Of a stretch of 64,000 nucleotides of DNA, positions 49,908 to 60,691 are shown in pieces (within the stretch, counting starts at the first letter, position 1; each line of letters begins with the position of its first letter). The DNA is from Kalmanozyma brasiliensis GHG001. Its lineage: Eukaryota > Basidiomycota > Ustilaginomycetes > Ustilaginales. The notes under the pieces were generated by a model. The model did no database searches. It saw nothing but the letters and a program-made list of their open reading frames with translations, and was not told the DNA's origin. The stretch spans positions 62,001 to 126,000 of the forward strand of contig NW_015961956.1 of the NCBI RefSeq assembly GCF_000497045.1. The letters are read 5' to 3'. Both the position numbers and the translations under genes were made by a program.

Positions 49908-52900
49908 ATGTCCCCTGGTGACACGGCAGCTGACCATGCAAAGAGACAAAGCAGCGATGTGAGCTCAGGCGCTCTGCCTCTCAGCTCGGGCGAGCAGCAG
50001 CAGCAGCGTGATGAGCAGCGATCCAACGACGCCGTTCCTCTCTCCACCAGTCACGTTCCTATCTCCACCAGTCACATGTCGGCTGAAGCGGGTCCTTCCC
50101 GATTGCGTTCCGTCGGGGGCGATAGGTCCTCCTCCCCTCAACAAAGCGCAACGCCGAAAGCACCGACGAAACGGAGGAGATTGGATGCGGAGCTCGCCTT
50201 TTCAAGCCCAGGTCCAGCGTTCCAGGTCCAGCAGCAGGATGGGCAGGCTCAGCCGGACGACAGCAGCGAAGCATCTGGAAGGGCGCGCCGTCCACGACGG
50301 AGCACGACTCTGGTGAATGGAAGCAGCGATGCAAGGCGCAGTCGACCGTCAGCGTCCGCTTCAACGCAGGAGGAAAAGAACACAAACGATGCAGCACCTG
50401 CGCTTGAGCTTGAAGAATCAAGCAAACGCAATCACAGCAAAGTGGATCCGCCAAATGAAGTCGACGCGTTCGATTCCACCGTCACTACAGTTGGCCCCAG
50501 TCGCTCCAGATCCAGCAGCAAAGCGACAGCAAGACCGGAATTCGAGCAAGAACAAGTAGAGCAAGAAGAGGTCCTTGCGCAAACACCTGTTCTCACTCGT
50601 CCCAAACCAGAGATCACGCCTCTTACTGCGCTCGATCCGCAAACACCCTTGCAGGACATCCTCGAACGCAGAAGAAAGGAAAAAGTCGCGCTCGCGCAGT
50701 CCCACCTTGAGGATGTTCACGACGGCCACGATATGCTCGTCAGAGAGCTCTTCCACCTCTCCAAGTTCGTGACCATGGTCGGCTACGATCCCGACGTCGC
50801 TCGCAACGATCAGAGCGATGTCTTCACCACCTTCAAATCCTCGCATGACCTCAGCTTCAGTCTTGACGAAGCTGGGTCCGGCGCTGGGTCATCGACATCG
50901 GGGCGTGTCACTCGTAGAAGAGTCAACGCGAGATTGGAGAGTCTTTCCCTCAAACGTCCACAGCCTCCAAGTACTCCATCGACACCCACTGATTCAAAAG
51001 CCAAAGCGAACGGGAAGGTTCGTGCTCCAGACAGCAGCCGCGGCAGGAGGTCTTCCAGCGTCACAAAGTCGCGCGTCGATGGAGCCCGTGCATCAGACAG
51101 CGAAGGCAGTGGCGAAGAGAACGGAGTGGACGCAAGCGAGGAGGAGATGGTATTAGACGTCGACTCGGACAACCGCGGAAAGAAAGGCAAGGGGAGGGCA
51201 AAGACGACCGATCTGAGGCGCAAGGGCTCGACCAAGCGAGCTCGACTTTCTCCAGCCACACAAAAGCGACAGCTCTCGGTGGACGATGAGGCATCCCTCG
51301 ATGCGCCGGCCAGGCGGCCTGGTCCTCGTAAAAGCAAAGCGCTGGATGAGCTCGATGCTTTCATTCTGCGACAGCGTCCTCGCCCACTGCCCGACCATCC
51401 ACCACCACTGCACATTCTCGCTCCACACCAAGTGCCTGCGCTTCGACGCTTTGGCGGCAACATGGAGGCATTGCTGGACTCGTTCGACTTGTTGCATGAT
51501 GGCGAACCAAACGTCGAGGACGACGACCTGCAAGCATATATCAAGCTCGATGAGAGATGGCGAGTTGGTCTGCCCATCCATCCCGAAGCCGGCTCGACGA
51601 CACGCCACGTCGCTCACAAGGCGCCTCGCACCAAATCGCACCACGATCATCTCATGGAGACCGTCGCGGCCAGCTACAGCCAGATGCGCCAATATGCTCG
51701 CCTCAAGCAGCAAGGCTCTCGCAAGGTGGCTCGCATAGTCGCACAGCACTGGGAACGCCAGCTCGGAACCTCGGATCGAGAGAAGAAGGCTGAGGAGAGA
51801 AGGACCCGAGCATTGGCCAAGTGGACATTGCGTGAAGTGCTCAAGCAGTGGAGACTGGCCGTCAATGTCGTGCGAGCGAGAAAAGCGGCAGCCGAAAAGG
51901 CCGAAAAGGAGAAGCTGGACAAAGAGCAGCTCAACGCGATCCTCGAACAGAGCACAGCCATGCTCAAGAAGCAGCACACCGCAATGACGCGCGCCGACAG
52001 TCTTATGGACAGCGAGGAGGAGAGCGATAGAACCAGCTACGGCAGCGACGAAAGCGTAGGGGCGGACGACTCCGACCTCGAGGTTGATGTCGAAGAGCAG
52101 GAGGTCGATGTCAGCGAGGCTGAAGAGGAGCATGGCACCGAATCGGTTCTCGAGACGTCGACACCGGTGACGCGAGATCAATCAATCATCTCCACACCTG
52201 CTCCCGATGACACTGCAGACGAGGAGGCGAGCAAGCCCAACGATGCAGTCACGGCGAATGGCCGCGCCTTCAGTTCTGCCGAACCTCGATCCTCTCGAAG
52301 TCAACGTCGAAGCGCCCGCGCTGTTACTGGCGCATCGTTCAAGGCGAAAGACGCCAAGCTGGATGCGGACGACGTCGAGTTTGATCTCGCTGCCGATGAT
52401 GGCGAACAGGAGGACGCCGATCTCGAGCGTCAGATGTGGGAGGAGGACGAGGAGGACGACAGCGAGGATGCAGGGCTCGAAGCGGATGCCAATATACCCA
52501 TCGAAGAGCTGATGAAGCGGTACGGATACGGACAGATCGCGGATGAAGGAGAGGAAGATGACGCAGCCGGTGACGATGTCGCCAGCGATGCAGGGGATGC
52601 TGCAGCCGACGTCACGGCGAAGACCGAGGATGCAGAGGACGAAAGCAGGCATGTTGTCGAGGCAAATGGCGTTTCAGATGAGGAGATGGAGCTCGACGAA
52701 CGCGACACCTCGAAAGCGGACGCCCTACTCGATCAGGACCTCAGCGATACAGAGTCAGCCGCCACCAGCGGTCGTCGCAGCAGTCGTCGCTCGATGACGC
52801 GTGCGTCGTCCATCGTTTCTTCTGATCGACTCGCCGCTCGGTCGCGTCAGCCCTTCCTGCTTCGTGGTCAGCTGCGCCCCTACCAGCAGATTGGCTTCGA

Positions 52901-55346
52901 ATGGCTGGCCAGCCTGTACGCCAACGGCGTCAACGGTATCCTCGCCGACGAGATGGGTCTCGGCAAGACCATACAGACCATCTCGGTACTCGCTCACCTC
53001 GCCTGCGACAAGGGCGTCTGGGGTCCGCATCTCGTCGTCGCCCCGACCAGTGTCATGCTCAATTGGGAGGTCGAATTTAAGAGGTTTCTGCCGGGCTTCA
53101 AGATCCTATCGTACTACGGCAGTCAGAAGGAGCGCAAGGAGAAGCGTATCGGCTGGAACACGGAGAACAGCTTCAACGTCTGCATCACGAGCTACCAGTT
53201 GGTGCTAGCGGATCAACACATCTTCCGACGTAAGCCATGGGTCTACCTTGTGCTGGACGAGGCGCATCACATCAAGAACTTCCGATCGCAACGATGGCAG
53301 ACTCTGCTCGGGTTCAATTCGCAGCGTCGCCTGCTGTTGACCGGCACGCCGCTGCAGAACAACCTGATGGACCTATGGTCGCTCATGTACTTCCTCATGC
53401 CACACGGCGCCACGGAGCTCCCCGGCGGGGGAGCATTCGCAAACATGAAGGACTTCCAAGACTGGTTCTCCAATCCGCTCGACAAGGCCATCGAAGGCGG
53501 CACGTCCATGTCCGAGGAAACGCGCGAGATGGTCCAAAAACTTCACGCCGTCCTCCGCCCCTACCTCCTGCGTCGCCTCAAAAGCGAAGTCGAAAAGGAG
53601 CTCCCCAGCAAGTACGAGCACGTCATTACCTGTCGCTTGTCCAAACGTCAGCGGTTCCTCTACAACGACTTCATGTCTCGCGCCAAGACTCGAGAGAGTC
53701 TGGCGAGCGGCAACTACCTCAGCATCATCAACTGTCTGATGCAGCTGCGCAAGGTGTGCAACCACCCAGACCTGTTCGAAGTGCGACCGATCGTGACGAG
53801 TTTCGCCATGTCGCGGTCGGTGGTGGCGGACTACGAGGTCAAGGATCTGCTCGTGCGCCGACGACTGCTTCAGGACGATCTCTGGGACAAGGTGAATCTG
53901 GACGTGACCAACTTCAGGATCACAGATCGAGAGGAGCATCTGACGGCAATCGAGTCGCGCGACCTGCGCAAGTTGAACGCGGCCAAGAAGCTACCTTATT
54001 TCAAGGACGAAATCCCTGAAGCGTCGGCGCTGGACACGTGGACGCTCGAAGGATTCGAGCGCACGCGTAAGCAGCGCAAGCTGGTGGGCGAGATGGAATC
54101 GTGGAAGCACAAGGCGTATCTCAACCAGTATCGATGCACCAAAAAGCCGATCTATGGCTCGGGGCTGATCAGTATCTTGCGCAAGGCAGGCGAGGCGACG
54201 CGCCTGGAACCGCTGGAACAGCACGATTCGGATCGCAAGAACTTCCTCGGTCGATGCGATAACCTTTTGCGCATCGTCCAGTCCCGTTCGACGCGGCTGG
54301 AGAACATGCAACCTGTCATCGACCGGTTTGCCTTTGTCACGCCGCGCGCTGTCGCAACCGACCTTCCTCGATGGGCACTGCCCGGCATCGAACCCCACCA
54401 ACACCCATCGCTCCTCGAGCCGGCCTTTGACACACTCCATCCGGTCGCAGTGAAGCTCCACATCGCCTTCCCCGACGCCTCGCTCCTCCAGTACGACTGT
54501 GGCAAGCTGCAGCAGCTGGACATCCTCATGCGTCGCCTCAAAGCGGGCGGGCACCGCATCCTCATCTTCACGCAGATGACGCGCGTGCTAGACATTCTTG
54601 AATCCTTCCTCAACTACCACGGCTATCGCTACCTCCGACTGGATGGCGCGACGAAAGTGGAACAACGACAGGCGTTAACCGAAAAATTCAATCGGGATCT
54701 GCGCATCAGTGCCTTCATCCTGTCGACCCGTTCGGGTGGGTTGGGGATCAACCTCACGGGAGCCGACACGGTGTTGTTCTACGATCTGGACTGGAACGCG
54801 GCGATCGAAGCGCAGTGTATGGATCGCGCGCATCGCATCGGTCAGACGCGCGACGTGCACATCTATCGCTTCGTCACGGAAAGCACCATTGAGGAGAACA
54901 TGCTCAGGAAGGCGAATCAGAAGAGGTTGTTGGACAGCGTGGTGATCCAGCAGGGTGAGTTTAATACCGAGACGCTGGCGAAGCGGCTGGATTGGCGGGA
55001 TATGCTGGATGAAGGAGGAAAAATCGCGGGAGTCGAGGTGGTGGAGGGCGAAGGCGGGGTGAGTGGACGGGAGGTGGAGAGAGCATTTTTGGAGGCGGAG
55101 GATGAGGAGGATAGGACGGCTGCGGTCAAGGCCAGGGAGGAGATGTTCGTTGATGAGGAGGAGTTTGACGAGCAACAGCAGGGGAGGAAGGAGACTGAGG
55201 AGACACCTGTGCCTGGTGGCGGTGTGGCTGAAGAGGTGGCCGACGAAGCGCAGGGAGGGGAGGAGGAGGAGGACGAGGACGAGGGAGGCACCATCGACGA
55301 TTACATGCTCGCCTTCGTCGAGCGCGAGTGGGAGTTCTTCGCATGA
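49908..55346 (+). CDS. swr1: SWR1-complex ATPase Swr1 (SNF2 family)
   Basis: 1812 aa from ATG 49908; no intron needed. A long Ser/Arg-rich N-terminus leads to the HSA domain (about 580-650, with AQHWERQLGTSDREKKAEERR). A long acidic region (about 700-950, many Asp/Glu runs) would bind H2A.Z-H2B. The split SNF2 ATPase then follows: Walker A in ADEMGLGKT (about 1013-1020), DEAH at 1117-1120, and helicase-C motifs with HRIGQ at 1642. A family-typical insert of about 250 residues lies between the lobes. Swr1 exchanges H2A for H2A.Z in nucleosomes near promoters. The insert and the acidic N-terminus separate it from Ino80. Its 3' end is 113 bp from the convergent bHLH gene. Confidence 0.93.
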   Translation: MSPGDTAADHAKRQSSDVSSGALPLSSGEQQQQRDEQRSNDAVPLSTSHVPISTSHMSAEAGPSRLRSVGGDRSSSPQQSATPKAPTKRRRLDAELAFSSPGPAFQVQQQDGQAQPDDSSEASGRARRPRRSTTLVNGSSDARRSRPSASASTQEEKNTNDAAPALELEESSKRNHSKVDPPNEVDAFDSTVTTVGPSRSRSSSKATARPEFEQEQVEQEEVLAQTPVLTRPKPEITPLTALDPQTPLQDILERRRKEKVALAQSHLEDVHDGHDMLVRELFHLSKFVTMVGYDPDVARNDQSDVFTTFKSSHDLSFSLDEAGSGAGSSTSGRVTRRRVNARLESLSLKRPQPPSTPSTPTDSKAKANGKVRAPDSSRGRRSSSVTKSRVDGARASDSEGSGEENGVDASEEEMVLDVDSDNRGKKGKGRAKTTDLRRKGSTKRARLSPATQKRQLSVDDEASLDAPARRPGPRKSKALDELDAFILRQRPRPLPDHPPPLHILAPHQVPALRRFGGNMEALLDSFDLLHDGEPNVEDDDLQAYIKLDERWRVGLPIHPEAGSTTRHVAHKAPRTKSHHDHLMETVAASYSQMRQYARLKQQGSRKVARIVAQHWERQLGTSDREKKAEERRTRALAKWTLREVLKQWRLAVNVVRARKAAAEKAEKEKLDKEQLNAILEQSTAMLKKQHTAMTRADSLMDSEEESDRTSYGSDESVGADDSDLEVDVEEQEVDVSEAEEEHGTESVLETSTPVTRDQSIISTPAPDDTADEEASKPNDAVTANGRAFSSAEPRSSRSQRRSARAVTGASFKAKDAKLDADDVEFDLAADDGEQEDADLERQMWEEDEEDDSEDAGLEADANIPIEELMKRYGYGQIADEGEEDDAAGDDVASDAGDAAADVTAKTEDAEDESRHVVEANGVSDEEMELDERDTSKADALLDQDLSDTESAATSGRRSSRRSMTRASSIVSSDRLAARSRQPFLLRGQLRPYQQIGFEWLASLYANGVNGILADEMGLGKTIQTISVLAHLACDKGVWGPHLVVAPTSVMLNWEVEFKRFLPGFKILSYYGSQKERKEKRIGWNTENSFNVCITSYQLVLADQHIFRRKPWVYLVLDEAHHIKNFRSQRWQTLLGFNSQRRLLLTGTPLQNNLMDLWSLMYFLMPHGATELPGGGAFANMKDFQDWFSNPLDKAIEGGTSMSEETREMVQKLHAVLRPYLLRRLKSEVEKELPSKYEHVITCRLSKRQRFLYNDFMSRAKTRESLASGNYLSIINCLMQLRKVCNHPDLFEVRPIVTSFAMSRSVVADYEVKDLLVRRRLLQDDLWDKVNLDVTNFRITDREEHLTAIESRDLRKLNAAKKLPYFKDEIPEASALDTWTLEGFERTRKQRKLVGEMESWKHKAYLNQYRCTKKPIYGSGLISILRKAGEATRLEPLEQHDSDRKNFLGRCDNLLRIVQSRSTRLENMQPVIDRFAFVTPRAVATDLPRWALPGIEPHQHPSLLEPAFDTLHPVAVKLHIAFPDASLLQYDCGKLQQLDILMRRLKAGGHRILIFTQMTRVLDILESFLNYHGYRYLRLDGATKVEQRQALTEKFNRDLRISAFILSTRSGGLGINLTGADTVLFYDLDWNAAIEAQCMDRAHRIGQTRDVHIYRFVTESTIEENMLRKANQKRLLDSVVIQQGEFNTETLAKRLDWRDMLDEGGKIAGVEVVEGEGGVSGREVERAFLEAEDEEDRTAAVKAREEMFVDEEEFDEQQQGRKETEETPVPGGGVAEEVADEAQGGEEEEDEDEGGTIDDYMLAFVEREWEFFA

Positions 55347-55459
55347 CATCCTATCATCTCAGGTTTCGGATAATCACACCCACACTTCTCACACAATTGC
55401 GGCTGTGATGGCTGTTTGGCATTGAGCGTGGAACCACGATCGGTTGCGAAGGTATGCTC

Positions 55460-57880
55460 TTAGGCGGCAGTGTCCATCTCGACCGCTTGGCCTGGTTCTT
55501 CCTCCTTCTCCGTCTTGATCAGCTCGGCTGGCAGCTCATCCACGGTCCGCTCCGACAGCTGGTCAATTTCTTCATCCTGCGACCCGCTATCGAGCGCGAG
55601 ATGCGGTGGCGAAGCCAAATCCAGCGGCTCAGGTTCCTCGATCGCCGCCATCGCGGCGCTCGCAGGCGTTCCCAGCTTCGACGAGTACATCGACGGTCGA
55701 TAATGCGGCGAGGAGAAGGTTGAGCGGCTCTTGTTGGAAGGCAGACCGACGACGGGCCGCGTGTGCGGAGACGAAGCGACGCTGGCTGTGCGGTGCGCGG
55801 TTGTGCTGGACCGACCGATGGGGCGGAGGACTTCGGGCGAGGTGGAGAAGTTGAGCAGCAGCGCGGCAGCTGAGGCGTCGGATGGGCCGGCAGCCGTCGT
55901 GTCACGGTCTGACAGCCCAGGTGTCTTGTGGGCGCTCGTGTCACGCAGCTCTGATTCTTCGCCGTAGGTCGTCGGGAAGGAGAGCGTGGACGACCTCGCT
56001 CGAGCGCTACCAGCTGCCGCCGCCGCCGCTGCAGCAGAAGAAGCGGGGGCGGCCACGTAGCTGGACCCGTTGAAGGGCGCGAAGTTTGGTGAGGCGAGGC
56101 TGAGCTGTTTGAACAAGAAGCTGCTCGATTCACGTCGGCCGGGCTGGCCAGGCGGAAGCGGCAGCGCGGATGCGGGCAGAGAGGCGAATGTGGCTGCTTG
56201 AGAGACTCTTGCTGCGGATGAGACGCCACGCTTGGGCATGCTGATGGCTGGGTCGGGGAGCATGATGGGCGACTCGGCGGAGAGGCTCATCATGGGGGAG
56301 GTGATCGTTGTCGCAGGCGAGATCGCCATAGGGCTCTGCTGGATGAAGGAGAAAGCGGGCGAGACCTCGACACTGTCCCTGCTGGAGGACGAGGAGTAAG
56401 TGGTGTCTGTGCGGATGTAGCGGCTAGGTGCTACGAATGAACCTGTCTTCGCCAGAGAAGGATGGGGGCGGAAGGCGGCAGCAGTCATGTGCTTCTTGGA
56501 ACGACGCTCGAGCGGCTCATCGTCGTCGTCTTCGTCGTCTTCTTCCAATTCTGCTGCCTGTGCTTCCCCTTCATCGTCGCCCTCTGCGACATCGTCCTCG
56601 ATCTGGTCTTCCTCCTCTTCCTCGACCTCGTCCTCCTCGTCGTCATCACGTTTAATCCGAGTTGACTTGGCCTCCAGAGCGCCCACGGTAAAATGCACAT
56701 CCTCCGAGCCAAGCTGTCGAGCAGCAGCGCCGCATCCAGGCTCGTCCTCGATCTTGGCATCCTGACGATACGTGCCGTCCTTGTTGCGCACACCGAAAGG
56801 ATTGTCTGCCGTCGGAACGTGCTCTGGAGCTGCACCTGTCTCGAGCTTCTGGATGTAACCCTTGAGCTCAAAGATGTAGTTGATAGCATGCGTCAGCACT
56901 TCGAGCTTGTGCAGACCCAACTCCTCTTCCTTGTCTGCACCCGCTGACTTCTTCGGGTCTGGCTTCTTGCGATTCCTCTTGCGCTTCGGCTTGCCAGTGG
57001 CAGCGTCTATGTAGGTCTTGGGAGCGCCGCCAGCCGCAATGCGAGCGGCTTCGTCTTCTTCCTCCTGCTTCTGCCTGCGACGGTCCTCGAGTTCCCTGGC
57101 GCATGCCGGTACAATGGAGCGTAGGGTGACGAGTCTGTCGTTGATCTTCTCCCTCCTGCGTCTCTCGATCTGGCTGTGTGTGGCACGGCGCTTCGAATCG
57201 CGGACGCCTTTCTTGGGCGTGCCTGCGGTTTCGCTGTCACCGACAACAGAGCCGGCTTTGCTGGGCCCAGCTGGGGTTGAAGGTTCCGAGAGTACGGTGT
57301 TGAAAAAGCCTTTGTCAGGGCCTGGCGCGGGCGGCGTGGTGGCTTTCTCGACAAGCAAATGACGCAACACAGATCCATCAGGACCGCGCGGGATCGACTC
57401 GACAAAGATGAGCTTGCCCTTCATCAGCTTAAATGGAGGAGCGAAGTCGACGATATACTTGATGAGCTCGTTTTTCATGCGCTTTGATTCTTTGTCGCCG
57501 CCGTGGGCTGAGCGTTCCCTGCCAGTGGAGCTGAGCGCTACAAATGCGATGGGCGCTGTGCCAGCGATGGGCATCTGACCTCGTGAGGAGGTGACGACGG
57601 CTCCCGCAGGTTGTGACACTCCGATGACAGAGCAGTCGCGGACCAGAGCGTTACTGAAGAGCCGGCTTTCAAGGAGTGAGGCGATCAGAGTCTGACCCTT
57701 GCTTTCGAATCGATCGCTGCTCGCGCTGATGTAGGTGGACGGATCGGTAGGAGCGCTAAGGCTTGTCGGGCCGGGGTGTGAGGCGTGACGTTGGTGGAAG
57801 TGGTAATCTTCGGCATAGCCTCGATCATAATTGGGCTCTGCGCCAGGGGCCAGAGCTGGGCGGTAGCTAGAATACAGCAT
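55460..57880 (-). CDS. bHLH transcription factor with extended loop
   Basis: 806 aa. The N-terminal ~190 residues contain a conserved-looking block (about 60-180, with KNELIKYIVDFAPPFKLMKGKL). The basic region is at 231-246, with His235, Glu239 and Arg243 placed as in CACGTG (E-box) binders. Helix 1 is about 246-262 and helix 2 about 323-347 (LHKLEVLTHAINYIFELKGYIQKLE). The loop of about 60 residues is unusually long and holds a very basic patch. An acidic stretch (about 405-460) and a Ser/Pro-rich tail follow. It should be a nuclear dimeric regulator. The target genes are unknown. Confidence 0.85.
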   Translation of the reverse strand: MLYSSYRPALAPGAEPNYDRGYAEDYHFHQRHASHPGPTSLSAPTDPSTYISASSDRFESKGQTLIASLLESRLFSNALVRDCSVIGVSQPAGAVVTSSRGQMPIAGTAPIAFVALSSTGRERSAHGGDKESKRMKNELIKYIVDFAPPFKLMKGKLIFVESIPRGPDGSVLRHLLVEKATTPPAPGPDKGFFNTVLSEPSTPAGPSKAGSVVGDSETAGTPKKGVRDSKRRATHSQIERRRREKINDRLVTLRSIVPACARELEDRRRQKQEEEDEAARIAAGGAPKTYIDAATGKPKRKRNRKKPDPKKSAGADKEEELGLHKLEVLTHAINYIFELKGYIQKLETGAAPEHVPTADNPFGVRNKDGTYRQDAKIEDEPGCGAAARQLGSEDVHFTVGALEAKSTRIKRDDDEEDEVEEEEEDQIEDDVAEGDDEGEAQAAELEEDDEDDDDEPLERRSKKHMTAAAFRPHPSLAKTGSFVAPSRYIRTDTTYSSSSSRDSVEVSPAFSFIQQSPMAISPATTITSPMMSLSAESPIMLPDPAISMPKRGVSSAARVSQAATFASLPASALPLPPGQPGRRESSSFLFKQLSLASPNFAPFNGSSYVAAPASSAAAAAAAAGSARARSSTLSFPTTYGEESELRDTSAHKTPGLSDRDTTAAGPSDASAAALLLNFSTSPEVLRPIGRSSTTAHRTASVASSPHTRPVVGLPSNKSRSTFSSPHYRPSMYSSKLGTPASAAMAAIEEPEPLDLASPPHLALDSGSQDEEIDQLSERTVDELPAELIKTEKEEEPGQAVEMDTAA

Positions 57881-59457
57881 GTCGGCCGAGGTGCTGTCAG
57901 CGACCGTGGCTGCTGATGAGAGGGGATGCGCTGTTGCGCTACCGCAGACGCTGAGCGGCGCGAACTCAGCTCTGAGTCAGCGTGGCAAGTGGCAGCTTTC
58001 GGCGATCCGAGGTGAGAGCAGTCCTTCGGGCTTGTGGCGGGATGCGCGACGAGGAGGCCCTTGAGCGTTTTGACGATGGGTTCGTGAGGCGGACGGTCGG
58101 GAATGTCGAGGTGCGATGGGGGATGGAGTGTAGAAGGGGGGAAGGGAGGGAGGCTCAGTCATGGGTCCAGCATCGGGATCCAGCCGAACGAGGACACGCC
58201 TTCCTCGTCAAGCCCCACACACCACCCTCAACGGGCACGCGGACGTGCCACACTGCAGGCTCCTCACTCGGGTCAATCACAATCACATCTCAGTCACGCT
58301 CACACTCACAAGCAAGAGCTTGTCACGAGCGGTTCATCGTGGGAAAAAAAGCTAGCTCGTAAGGCCGCCCTTCCGAAGTTGCCGCTTTCGCAGTGTCCGA
58401 CAGCACTTCATGCAGCCTTTCAACTTTCCTCTCGACAACCTTGAGCCCCGAGCTGGACCTGCCGATATACGGAGACGTCGCGCTGTATCCCTTGGCATTG
58501 ACGCCGAAGTGCTCGAGCCAAGTCCAACGAGTACATTCCCACCGGTCAAGGAGCATGCAATGGTCCCACGGGGAAGGATGGGTGAACGAACACAGGTGCC
58601 CAGGTCGCGCGAGCGTGTCCACGTTCTTCATGCGAGCTCCTTCCAAGGACCCTGGAAGCGTGCGAACGTGGACATCCGCTTGGAATTCCGACCTGAATTT
58701 TGGGCCAGGCGGCGGCCGCGACTTGGACGCTAGGCAGGAGAGGTGTTGACGAGCAGGACCAAATACCCAATTTTCGGCCTCGAGAGCTGAGCGTGGTTCC
58801 CTGAAGCTGCGAGCGAGAGCCTTCGGAAAAGTCCCGCGAAGCTTGTCAGCTGCTTCGCTCGGGCCGACGCTAGCGGTTTGCACGGCTGGACCCCCTGGCC
58901 AGGATCGGTTTGCTCAGACTTGGCCAAGCGCTTGATTGAATTGTGTGCGTGTGTGCAAGCGTGCCACGTTTGGATCGTGTGACATCGATGGCAAGGAGTC
59001 CAGCTGGCCCGATTTGAGATGCAGACACGGGTTTCTCAGTCAAGCTTCGGCTGTCCTTTGACATGTTCTGGTGCCGCTCAGCCCCTTACCTGGCAGCTCG
59101 GCCTGAAAGCGTCACGAACAGCGGTACCGTATTCCAGCGTGCAGGTCAAAGAACTCCTCAGGTCCACATCCAATACAAACGACTGCTCAGGTTGCCTGAC
59201 ACGATCATGGAGACATCACTATGACGTGTGGTCAACTGCGCCGGGAATGGTCGATCGCATCGTGTGTCGAGCCACGCCTTAGCTGCCAGGTTCGACCGTA
59301 CTGGTTCTTTGGGTTCTAGTGATTGATTGCAGAGGACGATGGTAGTGCGTGAGGCCGGAGTCGAGTCGAAACCAAGGAGATCGGACTACTCAATCTGTTC
59401 GGAGCCAAAGACCTCGCCTCGGGATGACACCGGCGCCACTACAAGCGTGCGAGCTGC
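57881..59457. other. 1.6-kb region upstream of the bHLH gene
   Basis: Between the bHLH start and the stop of the ATP synthase epsilon gene. Frames here are short, mostly without an ATG, and show no recognisable protein. The promoter of the bHLH gene and the 3' UTR of atp15 must lie here. Nothing else was found. Confidence 0.45.
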
Positions 59458-60287
59458 TTATTGCTTCTTCTCCTCAGCGAGGTTAAGCTGCGGGAGCGGA
59501 TGAAAGGAACGTAGCAAAGAGATGTCAGCGTTCTCGTCTTCATCAGTATATCCGCAGCATGGACGTGAGCTGATGTTGCGCAGGTGGCGTGTGCAGCAGG
59601 AGCAAGACAGGCGAAGGTGATGCCGAGCGGTCCCATGGCCATCTGCGAACCGCTGTCGGTCAAGCCTGTGAACAGCATGGACGGACGTGCAGCACTTCGT
59701 TGACTTCGTGCAGAGCAGCAACGTTCAAGCAATTATAATGGCCGCATTCTGCATGCATGTCCCGTCCTTCCTGCTTGGGCGAGAGTCCGTTCGAAGCCGT
59801 CAAGCCGCAAAGCATTCACGTCCACTGTCCAACTGCTGCAACGTCTTTGGCCTTTTGCTGTTGATGCAGAGTGATACTCACGTTCTCGCTGGCCTTGCCA
59901 TCCTTCCACTCCTGGTATCGGAGGGCCATGTAGCCTCGTCGCTCGGCGGTGGCACGCGACTCCTCCTTGAGCGCCTGGCGGGTGGCACGCGCGCAGATGG
60001 CGGTGTACTTGTTGAAGCTGTTTAGATGCAAACAAGCGGGAGATGCGGGTCGCAGGTATGCAGGTGAGAGCGAGGTGGTCCATGAGCGGTCGGAAGATAC
60101 GAAAGTCGAGCGAGCAAGCGAATGCGAACAAGTTGAGTCAAGAAGAGAGTGACGGTCAGTATGCTACAACGAATGCTTGTCTTTGCTTAGAGGAATGCGA
60201 CGTCGCATGCCGAGCGCAATTGTTGTCGGTCAAGCTGTCGAGGTGCGAAACGTACGTGAAGTGAGCTCTCCAGGAAGCGGCCGACAT
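59458..60287 (-). CDS. atp15: Mitochondrial ATP synthase subunit epsilon, three exons
   Basis: Exons 60256-60287, 59882-60017 and 59458-59487 give 65 aa: MSAASWRAHFT, then FNKYTAICARATRQALKEE...MALRYQEWKDGKASEN, and LNLAEEKKQ. Donors are GTACGT and GTGAGT; acceptors are CTAAACAG and CCCGCAG; phase is kept throughout. The SWR...NKYT..CARA.R..LK.E pattern and the length of about 60-70 residues are those of the F1 epsilon subunit (Atp15 in yeast, ATP5F1E in animals), which helps join the central stalk to the c-ring. The two introns (238 and 394 bp) are together three times longer than the coding sequence. Confidence 0.9.
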
Positions 60288-60691
60288 TTTCGATATATGT
60301 GATGAGGTGGATGATCGATGTGGGATGAGGAGAAGGAAACCGTGGAGTCAACATCAAAATCAGATCTGCAACATTGGCGCCGACGAGTTGAAGCTCTCTT
60401 TCTTCGCGACCCACGGCCTTCTCGGAAGCGATCGTCCTTTTTGCCTCTGCGAAATTGCAGGCCAAGCTCGGACGGACCTCTTCGGCTTCTTCCTTTTTTT
60501 TTCGCGCGAAAGATTTATTCTATGGCAAAAAGGGCTAATACCATGAAGCTCTAACATACATAAATAATCGCATCGCACATGACACAAGGGAGGTATGATC
60601 TCTCAAGCCTGACATGTTCGAGAATGGTGCTACCTCTAAGAGAGCGTACGTTACAGAAGCCTGGTGTAGTTGTACAGATCATCAGCGTTGC
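60288..60691. other. Intergenic region between atp15 and the DUF423 gene
   Basis: 404 bp with the atp15 promoter and the 3' UTR of the DUF423 gene (both minus strand). A T-rich run is seen near 60490-60500. Nothing else seen. Confidence 0.5.

Noticed and set aside
51153..52181. 342-codon minus-strand frame within swr1
   Set aside because: Shadow of the acidic and HSA coding regions; poly-Asp/Glu codons read backwards as Leu/Val/Phe.
58323..58883. 186-codon minus-strand frame between the bHLH gene and atp15
   Set aside because: Begins with GTG, not ATG; no domain, no good splice partner and unremarkable composition.
59280..59300. B-box-like sequence GGTTCGACC suggestive of a tRNA gene
   Set aside because: No A box or acceptor stem in the right place; other GGTTCGA-like hits in the window failed in the same way.
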